From contig NZ_VTWS01000005.1 of the NCBI RefSeq assembly GCF_008727875.1, forward strand, positions 496,001 to 560,000: DNA of 64,000 bases. The letters run 5' to 3'. The stretch is from Larkinella humicola (lineage in GTDB: Bacteria > Bacteroidota > Bacteroidia > Cytophagales > Spirosomataceae). The translations under genes and the position numbers were made by a program. How positions within the stretch are numbered: the stretch's first letter is position 1; the number at the start of each line of letters is the position of its first letter. Of the stretch, positions 23,541 to 32,375 are shown piece after piece. The notes below the pieces were generated by a model, which was given only the letters and a program-made list of their open reading frames with translations, had not been told where the DNA came from and ran no database searches.

Positions 23541-25126
23541 TGTCTACCACCCGGTTTGATACACGGTTTCCCGGCTACGAAGTGCTGAGTGAATTGGGCC
23601 GCAGCAACGCCCGGATTCTCAAGGCGCGTCACCTGGCTACGGGCGATCTGGTGGCCATTAAGCACTTTGCCCTCAACACCGATGCCGAAACGCTCCGGCG
23701 GTTTCAGCGGGAATCGGCCATCATGACCAGCATCGCCCACCCCAACGTGGTCAAGGTTCGGGAGGTGCAACTGGAAGCCGAACTGCCCTACATCGTGATG
23801 GAACTGATTGAGGGCGGGAGCTTGAAACAGCTCATTACCGGTCAGCAACGCATCGACGTATCGACCACCATCCGGCTGGGGCTGCAAATGGCCAGTGCTT
23901 TCAAGGCGATTCATCCGCAGGGCATTATTCACCGGGATGTGAAACCGGAAAATATTCTTTTCCGCCCGCTGCCCAGTGGTGAACTGCATTTTTTGCTGAC
24001 CGATTTCGGGATTGCCCGGCTCCACGAACAATCAAGTACGCTGACGGGGCAATCGCTGATGACGTACGAATATGCGTCGCCCGAGCAGTTCAACGACCCG
24101 AAAGGCGTTGGGGCGGCCACGGATTATTATTCACTGGGCGTGGTTTTGTACGAATGCCTGCACGGAAGCGTCCCGTTTGCGCTGGACGATCATTCGGGCA
24201 TCGTGACGTTCATGAACAAGGTGCTGACCGAAGCGCCACCCGCCCTGACCGTGACCAGCCAGGACCAAACTCTGGGCCTGTTCGCGGAGCTTCTGGAGGG
24301 TTTATTGAAAAAGAAAGCCAGTGAGCGCCTGAACGATCCGGACGAATTGACGTGGTTGCTGAAACGGGCCGAACTGAATTATTTGCAGGCCGGTCGGATC
24401 AGCCCTAAAACCGCCCCGATCACCCGGGTTACGCAGCAGAATCCGGCGAAGCCCGAGCCCGAAGCAGCCAGGGTTCCGGTACCCGATCCAGTCGTTGTAA
24501 AACCCGAACCGACTAAACCGCCCCAAAGCCAGTCGTCGGGCAGGAGTCTAAAACTGGCGGCTCTCGTGCTGGTGATTGTGGCAGGTGGAGCGGGGCTATA
24601 CTATGTCCTTACCGATTTTGGAGCCAAACCCATCGCCAGCGTGCTGACACCAAACGATACAACCCATACGCCAACCGGGGATCAGACTGCGGGGACGGAT
24701 GTGCCGGGTGATCAGGAACAAGAGGAAGACACGGTAAGCCTGCGGCTGGCGGAAGAAGCCCGGCGACGGGAACAACTCCGGGCGCAGGTTCTGGCGGCCG
24801 GGAAAACCCTGACCGTCGAGCCCCTCGATTTTAAAGTCGGTTTTTTCGGCGGAATCAAGAAAGCGCAGATTCAACTCAACAACCCCAGTGCCATTCCCTT
24901 TCCGGCGGTGGCGGTTCAGGTGAGCTATTTCAAGGAGAAAGGCGGTCTTTACAAAACCGAGAAGATGTTTTTTATGAATGTAAAGCCCAATTCATCTCCC
25001 GTTCGGATTGCTCCGGACAGTGACCGGGGCATCCGGATCAGTTGCAAAATCTTAAAGTATGATTTGCCCAGGAATCTGGACTCTCTGATGCAGGTGATGC
25101 CCGTCAAAACCGACTCGTTACTTTAA
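23540..25126 (+). CDS. Membrane Ser/Thr protein kinase 1 (PknB-like)
   Basis: The 528-residue protein has a Hanks-type kinase domain (about 13-275): Lys41 in VAIKHF, Glu58 in the C helix, HRDVKPENILF (Asp133, Lys135, Asn138), Asp155 in TDFGIAR, and Glu182 of ASPE. The Gly-rich loop is degenerate (LGRSNARIL instead of GxGxxG). A juxtamembrane linker (280-337), one membrane helix (about 338-357) and a 170-residue outer domain with a coiled-coil part (LRLAEEARRREQLRAQV) follow. It should phosphorylate Ser/Thr of cytoplasmic targets on an outside cue. It begins at the upstream PP2C stop (1-base overlap) and is 7 bases before kinase 2. Confidence 0.92.
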   Translation: MSTTRFDTRFPGYEVLSELGRSNARILKARHLATGDLVAIKHFALNTDAETLRRFQRESAIMTSIAHPNVVKVREVQLEAELPYIVMELIEGGSLKQLITGQQRIDVSTTIRLGLQMASAFKAIHPQGIIHRDVKPENILFRPLPSGELHFLLTDFGIARLHEQSSTLTGQSLMTYEYASPEQFNDPKGVGAATDYYSLGVVLYECLHGSVPFALDDHSGIVTFMNKVLTEAPPALTVTSQDQTLGLFAELLEGLLKKKASERLNDPDELTWLLKRAELNYLQAGRISPKTAPITRVTQQNPAKPEPEAARVPVPDPVVVKPEPTKPPQSQSSGRSLKLAALVLVIVAGGAGLYYVLTDFGAKPIASVLTPNDTTHTPTGDQTAGTDVPGDQEQEEDTVSLRLAEEARRREQLRAQVLAAGKTLTVEPLDFKVGFFGGIKKAQIQLNNPSAIPFPAVAVQVSYFKEKGGLYKTEKMFFMNVKPNSSPVRIAPDSDRGIRISCKILKYDLPRNLDSLMQVMPVKTDSLL

Positions 25127-25133
25127 TCGACTC

Positions 25134-26432
25134 ATGCCAACCGTAAGCGTCAATACGCATTTTCCGGGTTATGAAATTATCGGCGAACTGGGCCGCTCGA
25201 ACGCCCGCGTTCTGAAGGCCCGTCACCTGGCAACGGGTGATCTGGTGGCAATTAAACATTTTACCCTCAACACCGACGCCGAAACACTCCGGCGGTTTCG
25301 GCTCGAATCGCAGTTGATGACCGACATCCGTCACCCGAACGTGGTGCGCGTGCGGGAGGTTCAACTCGACATGCCCATGCCCTTCATCGTCATGGAATGG
25401 ATCGAGGGCGGCAACCTGCGGACACTCCTGGCGGAAAAAGGACATCTGGAAATACCAACGGTCATCCGGCTGGGGCTGCAAATGGCCGAAGCCTTCAAAG
25501 CGATTCACCCGCAGGGCATTATCCACCGCGACCTGAAACCGGAGAACATCCTTTTTCGACTCCTGCCCAGTGGTGAACTGCATTTTTTGCTGACGGATTT
25601 CGGCGTGGCCCGGCTGCGCGAACAGTCGCAAACTATGACGGGGCAATCGCTGATGACGTACGAATACGCGTCCCCCGAGCAGTTCGACAACCCCCGGGGC
25701 GTGGATGTATCCACGGATTACTATTCGCTGGGCGTGGTTCTGTACGAATGCCTGTCGGGCCGGGTGCCTTTTTCGATGGCCGATAACGCCGGTATCGCCA
25801 CCTTTATGGGGCAGGTGTTGCGCACGCCCCCGCCAGCGTTGGTGTTGCCAACGGGGCAGTTTATGCCGCCCAGCCTCAACACGCTCCTCGACTGGATGCT
25901 CACCAAAAACCCGGCGGAACGGCTGAGTGATGTCAACGAGCTGGTGTTACTGTTCGGTCAGGCGAATGTGGAACAGTTGCAGGTCGGCCGGTCGAACGAT
26001 CGCCGGGGGCCGGTGTCGTCGCGCACGCTGGTGGCCGCCGAACCGCTGCCACAACTGGAGCTACCCGAAGAGCCGGAAGAAGAACCCGCAAACCGCCTGA
26101 CGGGCTGGTACATCGGCCTGGGCATTCTGGTCGTTATTCTGATCGGTTTGGCGGTTTTTTATACGTACCAGGCCCGGGAAACCAACGTCAACACAACGGC
26201 GGCACCGGATTCGACGCGGATGGAAACCGACTCCAACGCGTCGGAAACACCAGGCGAGATGGTCGAGGATACCGCAACGACGCCGTCGGAGGGCTTTATC
26301 GAAAGCCCCACCGATTCGACCCGATCGGACAGCAGTCCCGCAACAACGACGGAACCCGAAATTCCGACCGTTCCGGCATCGCCACCGGATTCATCGAAAA
26401 CCGTCGTTGACACCACAAAGACGGGAAATTAA
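25134..26432 (+). CDS. Membrane Ser/Thr protein kinase 2 (PknA/PknB-like)
   Basis: The 432-residue kinase is a close paralogue of its upstream neighbour; residues 1-190 are nearly identical in position (Lys41, Asp133 in HRDLKPENILF, TDFGVARL, ASPEQF) and share the degenerate Gly loop LGRSNARVL. The two genes are clearly a tandem duplication. After the kinase domain come an acidic Pro-rich linker, one membrane helix (about 321-343, WYIGLGILVVILIGLAV) and a short Ser/Thr/Pro-rich outer tail, without the folded outer domain of kinase 1. It probably acts with kinase 1 on the SEDS-PBP protein and the FHA proteins. 16 bases separate it from the fusion gene. Confidence 0.92.
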   Translation: MPTVSVNTHFPGYEIIGELGRSNARVLKARHLATGDLVAIKHFTLNTDAETLRRFRLESQLMTDIRHPNVVRVREVQLDMPMPFIVMEWIEGGNLRTLLAEKGHLEIPTVIRLGLQMAEAFKAIHPQGIIHRDLKPENILFRLLPSGELHFLLTDFGVARLREQSQTMTGQSLMTYEYASPEQFDNPRGVDVSTDYYSLGVVLYECLSGRVPFSMADNAGIATFMGQVLRTPPPALVLPTGQFMPPSLNTLLDWMLTKNPAERLSDVNELVLLFGQANVEQLQVGRSNDRRGPVSSRTLVAAEPLPQLELPEEPEEEPANRLTGWYIGLGILVVILIGLAVFYTYQARETNVNTTAAPDSTRMETDSNASETPGEMVEDTATTPSEGFIESPTDSTRSDSSPATTTEPEIPTVPASPPDSSKTVVDTTKTGN

Positions 26433-26448
26433 CTACTCAACCCATTGC

Positions 26449-29400
26449 ATGAAAGGTACGTCTGTATCGTCTGGTCGTTTGTATTTACTGGGGGCATCCA
26501 TCCTGCTGCTGCTGCTGTTTGTGCGTTTGTACATCAACCTGCTTCCCGGTCTGAATCAGGCCAAAGAAGCCCTTGCCAGCGGGCAGGCCATCACGTTGCA
26601 GCCCGGTTTGAAATCCACACCGATCCAGCGTTTACTCAATAGCGGTAATTACTACAGCGATCCGGCCGACCGGACGCTGGTAGCCGATTCCCTGGCGGCT
26701 AAACTGGGCCTAAATGGCTCACCCGACAACCTGGGAGCCATCAACAAACGGCAGTTTTCGATCCGGGCGCCGGTGGCGTGGCGCAGCCGGATTGGCGGAG
26801 CGGATTTTCAGAACCGCCTGCAACTGTCCCGCCAGCAGATGGGCTTCGACTCCATTCTGTACGTCCGCGAACTCAGCAATCCGAAACCGTATCCGGCCAC
26901 CGTGAGCGCGGGGAGCGGAACAGCCACCATTTCGGGACAGGTTGCGCTTACGGAAACAGAGCAACCGGTGGCGAATGTGCTGGTGCAACTCAAACGCCAC
27001 CCCGCCACCGCCCAGCCCGACACGCTTCCCAACCAGTTTACCTACGCCCGCACCGATGCCGGGGGGCGGTTTTCGTTCACCGGCCTGACGACGGATCTTG
27101 GCTACAGCGTCGTCGCCCTGAAACCCGGTTTCGAGTTCGGCAGCCGCCGGGGAACGAGTCAACTGACCAGCGACCAATCCTATACCTTCACGGCCCGCCC
27201 CCACCAACTGCGGCTGATTGGCTCCGTCGTTTACGGGCAACTGAAGTCAGATCACGCTTTCCTTGTTCGCACGCCAACGGCATTTACCGTACAATTCTGG
27301 ACCATCGTCGGGCTGTTTATCGGGGCTTTCTGGGCCGTGCAGGGCGTCTGGATGCTCCGGCGGTTTTACCCCGATCCGTTGCTGCTGTCGGTTCTTATGT
27401 TGCTCACCGGTATTTCCGTCCTGACACTATTAGCCATTCAGGACCCGTTGCAGGACACCTTATACGCCTGGCAAACCTTGCAGGGCGTGGCGGCTGGGCT
27501 ATTCGGCTTGCTCATCGTATCCCAGATCAACATCGGCCGACTGTATGCCGACTGGCGGTTTGATTGGTTGTTTACGTTTTTTAACCGCTCTTCCGTCCGT
27601 TTGTCGGGCTGGACGTGGCTGGTACTCGCCCTCGGTCTGGCGGCTTTGACCCTGTTCATCGGTTCGGGGCCGGAAGGCAGTGGTGTTCGCGTGAACCTGT
27701 CGGTTTTGGGACTGACGTTTCAACCCAGCGAGATCACCAAGTACCTATTGTTGGTCTTCTTCGCCGGTTTTTTTGCTGCAAATGAACAACAGATCCGGCA
27801 ACTCCCGGATTTGCGCTGGCGGTTTGCGGTGAGCTTTGGCGCGCTGGCCGGTGCCGGTTTGCTCATGCTGCTTTACCTGCTGCTGGGCGATATGGGTCCC
27901 GCGCTGGTCGTCTGCTTCACATTTTTGCTGTTTTACAGCATCGCGCGCGGTAACCTGCCGCTGACACTTGCGACAGGAGTCGGCTACGGCATTGCCCTGT
28001 GGTTTTTGCCGGGCTGGATCGCCACCCTTCTCAGTCTGGTGGTGCTGATGGGGTACCTGTTCTGGCGGGGAGAGGCCCGCTCCAAAACCGCCCTGGGTTG
28101 GGCCGCTTTGTTGACGGAAGCGCCGGTTTTGCTGCTGATGGTGATCGCGATGTTTGCCTTTGGCGATCAGTTGCCCTTTGTGGGAAGCCGCCTGGCCGAC
28201 CGCAAAGCGATCTGGCTCAGTCCCTGGAACAACGACGTGTACGGCGGTGATCACCTGGCCCATAGTTTCTGGACACTGGCGTCGGGCGGCTGGACGGGAC
28301 AGGGTCTGGGCAAAGGTTTTGCGAATGCGATGCCAGCCGCCCACACCGACATGATTCTGCCCAGTGTAGGCGAAGAGTTGGGTGGATTAGGGGTCATTGC
28401 GGTATTTCTGCTGATGGGCCTTCTGCTGCACCGGACTTTTTTGCACGCCCGCCGGGCAGGTCAGCCGTTCAGCTTTTTTCTGGTCGCCGGTATTGCCATC
28501 GCAACGGGGGTGCAGTTTCTGATCATTGCGAGTGGCTCCATCGGGCTACTGCCCCTGACCGGTATCAGCGTGCCGTTTTTGAGTTACGGAAAAATTTCGC
28601 TCATCATCAACCTCATGGCGATGGGCGTTGTCTTCAGCGTGGCCCACCGACCCGGCCAGGCCGAACAGCGTGAATACCTGGAAAAAAACTACGATGTGGT
28701 GCTGATGGCCGGCATTGCCGGTTTTCTGCTGGGCGTAGCGGTTTTGATTGGCCGGTTGTTGCCGATTGTGGGCTGGCGCGGGAACGAGTATATTGTACGA
28801 CCCGCCCGGGTCATCACCCGCAACGGCGACCCCATTTACAGCTATAATCCCCGCATCGAGCGACTGACCCGCGTTCTGGCTTCGGGCACCCTTTACGACC
28901 GGAAAGGTCTGGTGCTGGCCACCAGTTCGCCGGAGCGGGTTACCCGGCAATTGTCCCGGCTGAAAAAAAGCGGTTTGGAACCGGATCAGGTGAAAGCCAT
29001 GAGCCAGAAACGGCTGCAACGGTATTATCCTTTCGGCGAACACCTGTTTTTCTGGACGGGTGATCTGAATACGCAACTGTTCTGGGGCCAAAGCAACGGG
29101 TATTATGCAGAAGCCACCCACTTCAGCGAGTTGCGCGGTTTCAACAGCCGCCCCCGCAAAACCAACCTCGTCGCCACCAGCTACCGGGCCGACCGCTTCA
29201 GCCCGACGGTCGAGCAAACGCGGACGCTGTCGGTTTACGATTACCGGGAACTGGCACCGGCTTTGCGGGCGGGGGTCGATAGTCGGGAGGTCGCGAATCG
29301 AAAATCCAAAAACCGGGATCTGTTCCTGAGCGTCGATGCGGATCTTCAGGTGGCGTTGCAAAAATCACTGGCCCAATCCGAATACCGGGACAAGCGGCTT

Positions 29401-30432
29401 TCGGTGGTGGTACTGGATGCGGCTTCGGGCGACGTTTTGGCGTCGGCCATGCACCCCTTACCCAATCTGAAAACCCCGGAAGCCATGCTGCTGTCGGACC
29501 GGGACCGGCTGCAACTGCCGTATCTGGTGACGGAACGGGATCTGGGCATGACCTTTCCAACCGCCCCCGGTTCGACCGCCAAAATTCTGACGGCGATGGC
29601 GGCTTTTAACAAACTGGGTTCGTCGGCGTCGGCAGTTCGGTATTCCATTTCGTGTCAGGAGATCATCCGGCGGGGTGAGCGGGAGTCGGAGCCCTGCGGG
29701 GAATCGGTCGATATGCGGAAGGCCATTGTTCGGTCGAGTAACGTCTATTTTATCCGGCTGGCAAACGACCAGGCCCTCGATAAAGAACTGGCCGATTTGT
29801 ATTTAGCCACGGGGATGAATGTCGATTACATTGGCGGCTACTCCTTTTCGGATACGCACACCGAGGCCGAGCGCGTTCAGATTCGACAGCACTGGCGCGA
29901 TTCTTCGTTTGTCGTTCGCCGGAAGCTCTACCAAAGTTTGCAGTATCCGAGACGGTACCGCGGTGAGTTTTCGGGACTGGCCTGGGGGCAGGGGCAACTG
30001 AGCACCACACCCGCAGCCCTGGCCCGGATGGCGGGAGCGATTGCCAACAAAGGCGTTTTGCAGCCCTCGCGCTATGTGGTGTCCAAAGCCGGCAAACCGC
30101 AGCCGATTGGAACCGGCAAATCCGTAGCCCGAAGTTCCGATTACGCCGGGCAGTTGAAGGAATTCATGATCGAACAGTCGAACCCGGCGGGGCGCGGCAA
30201 GATCAGCCTAGCGCGGGTGGCGGGCAAAACCGGTACGCCCGAACGGATTGTGCAGGGCGTTCAGGAGAATGACGGCTGGTACGTCTTTTTTGCACCCACA
30301 CCCGACGGCCGGTCGAATACCGTGGTGACGGTGCGCATCGAGTTGGGAAAATCCTCCGCCGATGCAGTCAACCTGGCCAACACCGTTGTGGCGCCCATTT
30401 TAAAACAACGCCGGTATCTGGGTAGTTTTTAA
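26449..30432 (+). CDS. SEDS glycan polymerase fused to class B penicillin-binding protein (RodA/FtsW-PBP2-like fusion)
   Basis: The 1327-residue protein opens with a membrane helix (about 8-30), an outer segment and a CnaB/carboxypeptidase-regulatory-like domain (about 165-265, ATISGQVALTETEQPVAN). A SEDS domain with about ten helices follows (about 290-760): FQPSE at 424-428, GDMGPALV, WLSPWNN, PAAHTDMILP with catalytic-type Asp634 and GEELGG. A linking helix leads to a class B PBP: pedestal from about 800 (YYPFGEH), transpeptidase motifs Ser1042 in STAK, Ser1096-Ser-Asn and Lys1260-Thr-Gly. All three active-site motifs are intact. The SEDS loop reads FLSYGKISL where FVSYGGSS is usual. It should make and crosslink glycan at the membrane. 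The ATG at 26449 is chosen over an upstream TTG. Confidence 0.93.
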   Translation: MKGTSVSSGRLYLLGASILLLLLFVRLYINLLPGLNQAKEALASGQAITLQPGLKSTPIQRLLNSGNYYSDPADRTLVADSLAAKLGLNGSPDNLGAINKRQFSIRAPVAWRSRIGGADFQNRLQLSRQQMGFDSILYVRELSNPKPYPATVSAGSGTATISGQVALTETEQPVANVLVQLKRHPATAQPDTLPNQFTYARTDAGGRFSFTGLTTDLGYSVVALKPGFEFGSRRGTSQLTSDQSYTFTARPHQLRLIGSVVYGQLKSDHAFLVRTPTAFTVQFWTIVGLFIGAFWAVQGVWMLRRFYPDPLLLSVLMLLTGISVLTLLAIQDPLQDTLYAWQTLQGVAAGLFGLLIVSQINIGRLYADWRFDWLFTFFNRSSVRLSGWTWLVLALGLAALTLFIGSGPEGSGVRVNLSVLGLTFQPSEITKYLLLVFFAGFFAANEQQIRQLPDLRWRFAVSFGALAGAGLLMLLYLLLGDMGPALVVCFTFLLFYSIARGNLPLTLATGVGYGIALWFLPGWIATLLSLVVLMGYLFWRGEARSKTALGWAALLTEAPVLLLMVIAMFAFGDQLPFVGSRLADRKAIWLSPWNNDVYGGDHLAHSFWTLASGGWTGQGLGKGFANAMPAAHTDMILPSVGEELGGLGVIAVFLLMGLLLHRTFLHARRAGQPFSFFLVAGIAIATGVQFLIIASGSIGLLPLTGISVPFLSYGKISLIINLMAMGVVFSVAHRPGQAEQREYLEKNYDVVLMAGIAGFLLGVAVLIGRLLPIVGWRGNEYIVRPARVITRNGDPIYSYNPRIERLTRVLASGTLYDRKGLVLATSSPERVTRQLSRLKKSGLEPDQVKAMSQKRLQRYYPFGEHLFFWTGDLNTQLFWGQSNGYYAEATHFSELRGFNSRPRKTNLVATSYRADRFSPTVEQTRTLSVYDYRELAPALRAGVDSREVANRKSKNRDLFLSVDADLQVALQKSLAQSEYRDKRLSVVVLDAASGDVLASAMHPLPNLKTPEAMLLSDRDRLQLPYLVTERDLGMTFPTAPGSTAKILTAMAAFNKLGSSASAVRYSISCQEIIRRGERESEPCGESVDMRKAIVRSSNVYFIRLANDQALDKELADLYLATGMNVDYIGGYSFSDTHTEAERVQIRQHWRDSSFVVRRKLYQSLQYPRRYRGEFSGLAWGQGQLSTTPAALARMAGAIANKGVLQPSRYVVSKAGKPQPIGTGKSVARSSDYAGQLKEFMIEQSNPAGRGKISLARVAGKTGTPERIVQGVQENDGWYVFFAPTPDGRSNTVVTVRIELGKSSADAVNLANTVVAPILKQRRYLGSF

Positions 30433-30451
30433 CCCCAAACCACCCTTTTTT

Positions 30452-31351
30452 ATGAGCATCCTGGACACGGTAAAGAAACTATTCGGATTTACACCGGCGG
30501 AACCGCCAGCCACTGCGGAACGTCCGGCGGAGGTGGTCAGGCGCGTCGAACCGGCCCCTGTTTTGCCCAAACCGGCTCCGTCCGGACCTCCCCCGGCTGC
30601 TCCGCGACGGGATCAGCTCATCCGGTTTGTGGTCAACAAACTGCGGGCTTATCAGAACGAGCCGGAAACCGCTCCCGTGGGACTCAAGCTTGTGATTTTT
30701 TGTGCAAGCCCGGAGGAAGAAGAACTCTACCGCGTGGTTTTATGGACCAATCAGCCGGGGAAGTTCCAGCGCGAATTAAACCGCCTGCTGGCCGACAATT
30801 ACATTGTTTTGCCCAAAAACTGGCGATTCGACTATGCACTTTTTGCGGATGAATGGCCCACTACGACCTACCGGGAAGGTAACCTGGGTTTGCTGGTCGA
30901 GGATCAGTCAAAACCCGACACCACCCCGCTGCTGGCCCGGATTGTGGCGCTGGTGGGGCAAACGGAGCAGGCAGAGTATCTCCTCGATTCGTCCCAGAAA
31001 GGCACGTTCTGCATCGGACGCGGGCATACCGCCCAAACCAACTCGGGCCGGGTGCGAACCAATGACATCGTGATTCTCAACGACGACGATGCCGGTTTTG
31101 ACCCGGACCAAGGTGCCGGAAATGGGGCGGTTAGCCGGGCGCATGCCACGATCCGCTATGATTCCGGGCAGAAACAATATTCCCTGCTGGTCGATCCGGG
31201 GGGGCTGCCCGCCAGCGGCAACAAGACGAAAATCATGCACCCCGACAATACCATCGAGCGGGCCGATATTGCCGGGATGGGCTACCCGCTTCAGCATGGC
31301 GATCAGATCGAACTGGGGGGCGAGGTGGTTCTGCTGTTCGAACTTCGGTAA
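30452..31351 (+). CDS. FHA domain protein closing the kinase/SEDS cluster
   Basis: The 299-residue protein has a Pro/Ala-rich N-terminal linker (about 15-55), an alpha/beta domain (about 60-165: LKLVIFCASPEEEELYRVV, LLADNYIVLP) and a C-terminal FHA domain (about 180-299). The FHA markers are FCIGRG (conserved Gly-Arg), the acidic/Asn-containing loop, AVSRAHATIRYD with Ser, Arg and His for phosphothreonine binding, and GDQIELGGEVVLLF at the end. It is cytoplasmic and probably binds a phosphorylated kinase or the SEDS-PBP protein. It follows the fusion gene by 19 bases and is the last gene of the cluster before moaD. Confidence 0.88.
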   Translation: MSILDTVKKLFGFTPAEPPATAERPAEVVRRVEPAPVLPKPAPSGPPPAAPRRDQLIRFVVNKLRAYQNEPETAPVGLKLVIFCASPEEEELYRVVLWTNQPGKFQRELNRLLADNYIVLPKNWRFDYALFADEWPTTTYREGNLGLLVEDQSKPDTTPLLARIVALVGQTEQAEYLLDSSQKGTFCIGRGHTAQTNSGRVRTNDIVILNDDDAGFDPDQGAGNGAVSRAHATIRYDSGQKQYSLLVDPGGLPASGNKTKIMHPDNTIERADIAGMGYPLQHGDQIELGGEVVLLFELR

Positions 31352-31363
31352 GCGGTTTCGCCA

Positions 31364-31395
31364 TTTCCAAACCCGCGTTCTGTTTTGTATCTTTG
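31364..31395 (+). promoter_or_regulatory. Candidate promoter of moaDE
   Basis: TTTC (31364-31367) and TATCTTTG (31388-31395) are 20 bases apart, matching the Bacteroidota consensus except for one base in the upstream box. The expected start is within a few bases of the moaD ATG at 31399, so the message would be leaderless or nearly so. Confidence 0.55.
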
Positions 31396-31398
31396 AGC

Positions 31399-31647
31399 AT
31401 GAGCAATCGAATTTCTGTTCAGCTTTTTGGCATCACCCGCGAGATTGTCGGCTCTTCGGCCCTCACGCTCGACTTGCCGCAACCCGGTCAGGTGGGCGAA
31501 TTACTGAACAATCTGAAAGAACACTATCCCGCGCTGAATGGCCTCCGGTCTTTGCTGGTGGCCGTCAACGGCGAATACGCTGAAGCGGATCAACCGATCC
31601 ATCCCAACGATGAAATCGCCCTCATCCCGCCCGTAAGCGGAGGCTGA
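31399..31647 (+). CDS. moaD: Molybdopterin synthase sulfur-carrier subunit
   Basis: The 82-residue protein has the beta-grasp fold pattern of MoaD and ends in Gly-Gly (PPVSGG), where the C-terminal thiocarboxylate forms. ISVQLFGITREIVG at the start and NDEIALIPPVSGG at the end are typical. It delivers sulphur for making the dithiolene of molybdopterin. The ATG at 31399 is preferred over a TTG two codons earlier. It lies next to moaE, with the inverted repeat H between. Other cofactor genes are not in the window. Confidence 0.92.
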   Translation: MSNRISVQLFGITREIVGSSALTLDLPQPGQVGELLNNLKEHYPALNGLRSLLVAVNGEYAEADQPIHPNDEIALIPPVSGG

Positions 31648-31653
31648 AAATAG

Positions 31654-31722
31654 AATGATGGGTTATGAACGATGAATGGGCTAGTGCCATCGTTCATAAC
31701 CCATCGTTCATAATCCATCATT
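31654..31722. repeat. Intergenic inverted repeat H (moaD/moaE)
   Basis: Outer arms 31654-31674 and 31702-31722 match at 20 of 21 positions; an alternative inner stem (31660-31673 with 31689-31702) is perfect over 14 bases. The two pairings compete for the word GGGTTATGAACGAT. It lies between two co-directional genes. Confidence 0.88.
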
Positions 31723-31727
31723 TTCTT

Positions 31728-32138
31728 ATGGTTTCGATTACGACTGATCCCATCGATATGAATGCGGCTTACCGATACGTTTCGACGGATTCGGCCGGGG
31801 CCATTACGTTTTTCTTCGGAACGGTGCGCGACAGCACCAACGAGCGCGCGGTCGAGCGGCTGGAATACGAAGCGTATGACCGCATGGCGCTAACCAAAAT
31901 GCAGGAGATTGCCGCCGAAGCCTGCCGACGCTGGGACGTCCGGAAGTACACGATCATTCACCGCAAAGGTAATCTGGCCATTGGTGACATCGCGGTTTTG
32001 ATTGCCGTGGCCACGCCCCACCGGGCCGACGCGTTCGATGCCTGCCGCTACCTCATCGACACCCTCAAACAACAGGTGCCCATCTGGAAAAAGGAAATTT
32101 TTGAAGACGGACAGGTTTGGGTCGATGCCCACCCCTAG
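31728..32138 (+). CDS. moaE: Molybdopterin synthase catalytic subunit
   Basis: The 136-residue protein has the MoaE pattern: GAITFFFGTVRD near residues 25-36, LEYEAYDRMA, HRKGNLAIGDIAVLIAV, HRADAFDACRYLID and VPIWKKEIFEDGQ with the active-site lysine. It converts cyclic pyranopterin monophosphate to molybdopterin using sulphur from MoaD, in a heterotetramer. The ATG at 31728 is chosen because the open frame upstream reads through repeat H, so the earlier start at 31665 would give a spurious leader. Confidence 0.93.
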   Translation: MVSITTDPIDMNAAYRYVSTDSAGAITFFFGTVRDSTNERAVERLEYEAYDRMALTKMQEIAAEACRRWDVRKYTIIHRKGNLAIGDIAVLIAVATPHRADAFDACRYLIDTLKQQVPIWKKEIFEDGQVWVDAHP

Positions 32139-32375
32139 CTTTTGAAAACACCCTGTCTACGATTTTTCCCATTCATCCCCTAAAAATTCCTCTTTGGCAA
32201 CGTTCCCGGCAACGATTGCGTAAAAAAAGTCAATCCATTACTTGTTCGTTGCCATTTTTCTGCCAAATTTTAATCTACTCTCAGCCTACCTTCTACGCTG
32301 AACGGGCCGATGTAATCCTGGGTGATAAACCGACCTATTTAGTGGGCATTTTTGACAATGCGCACGGCTTTTACC

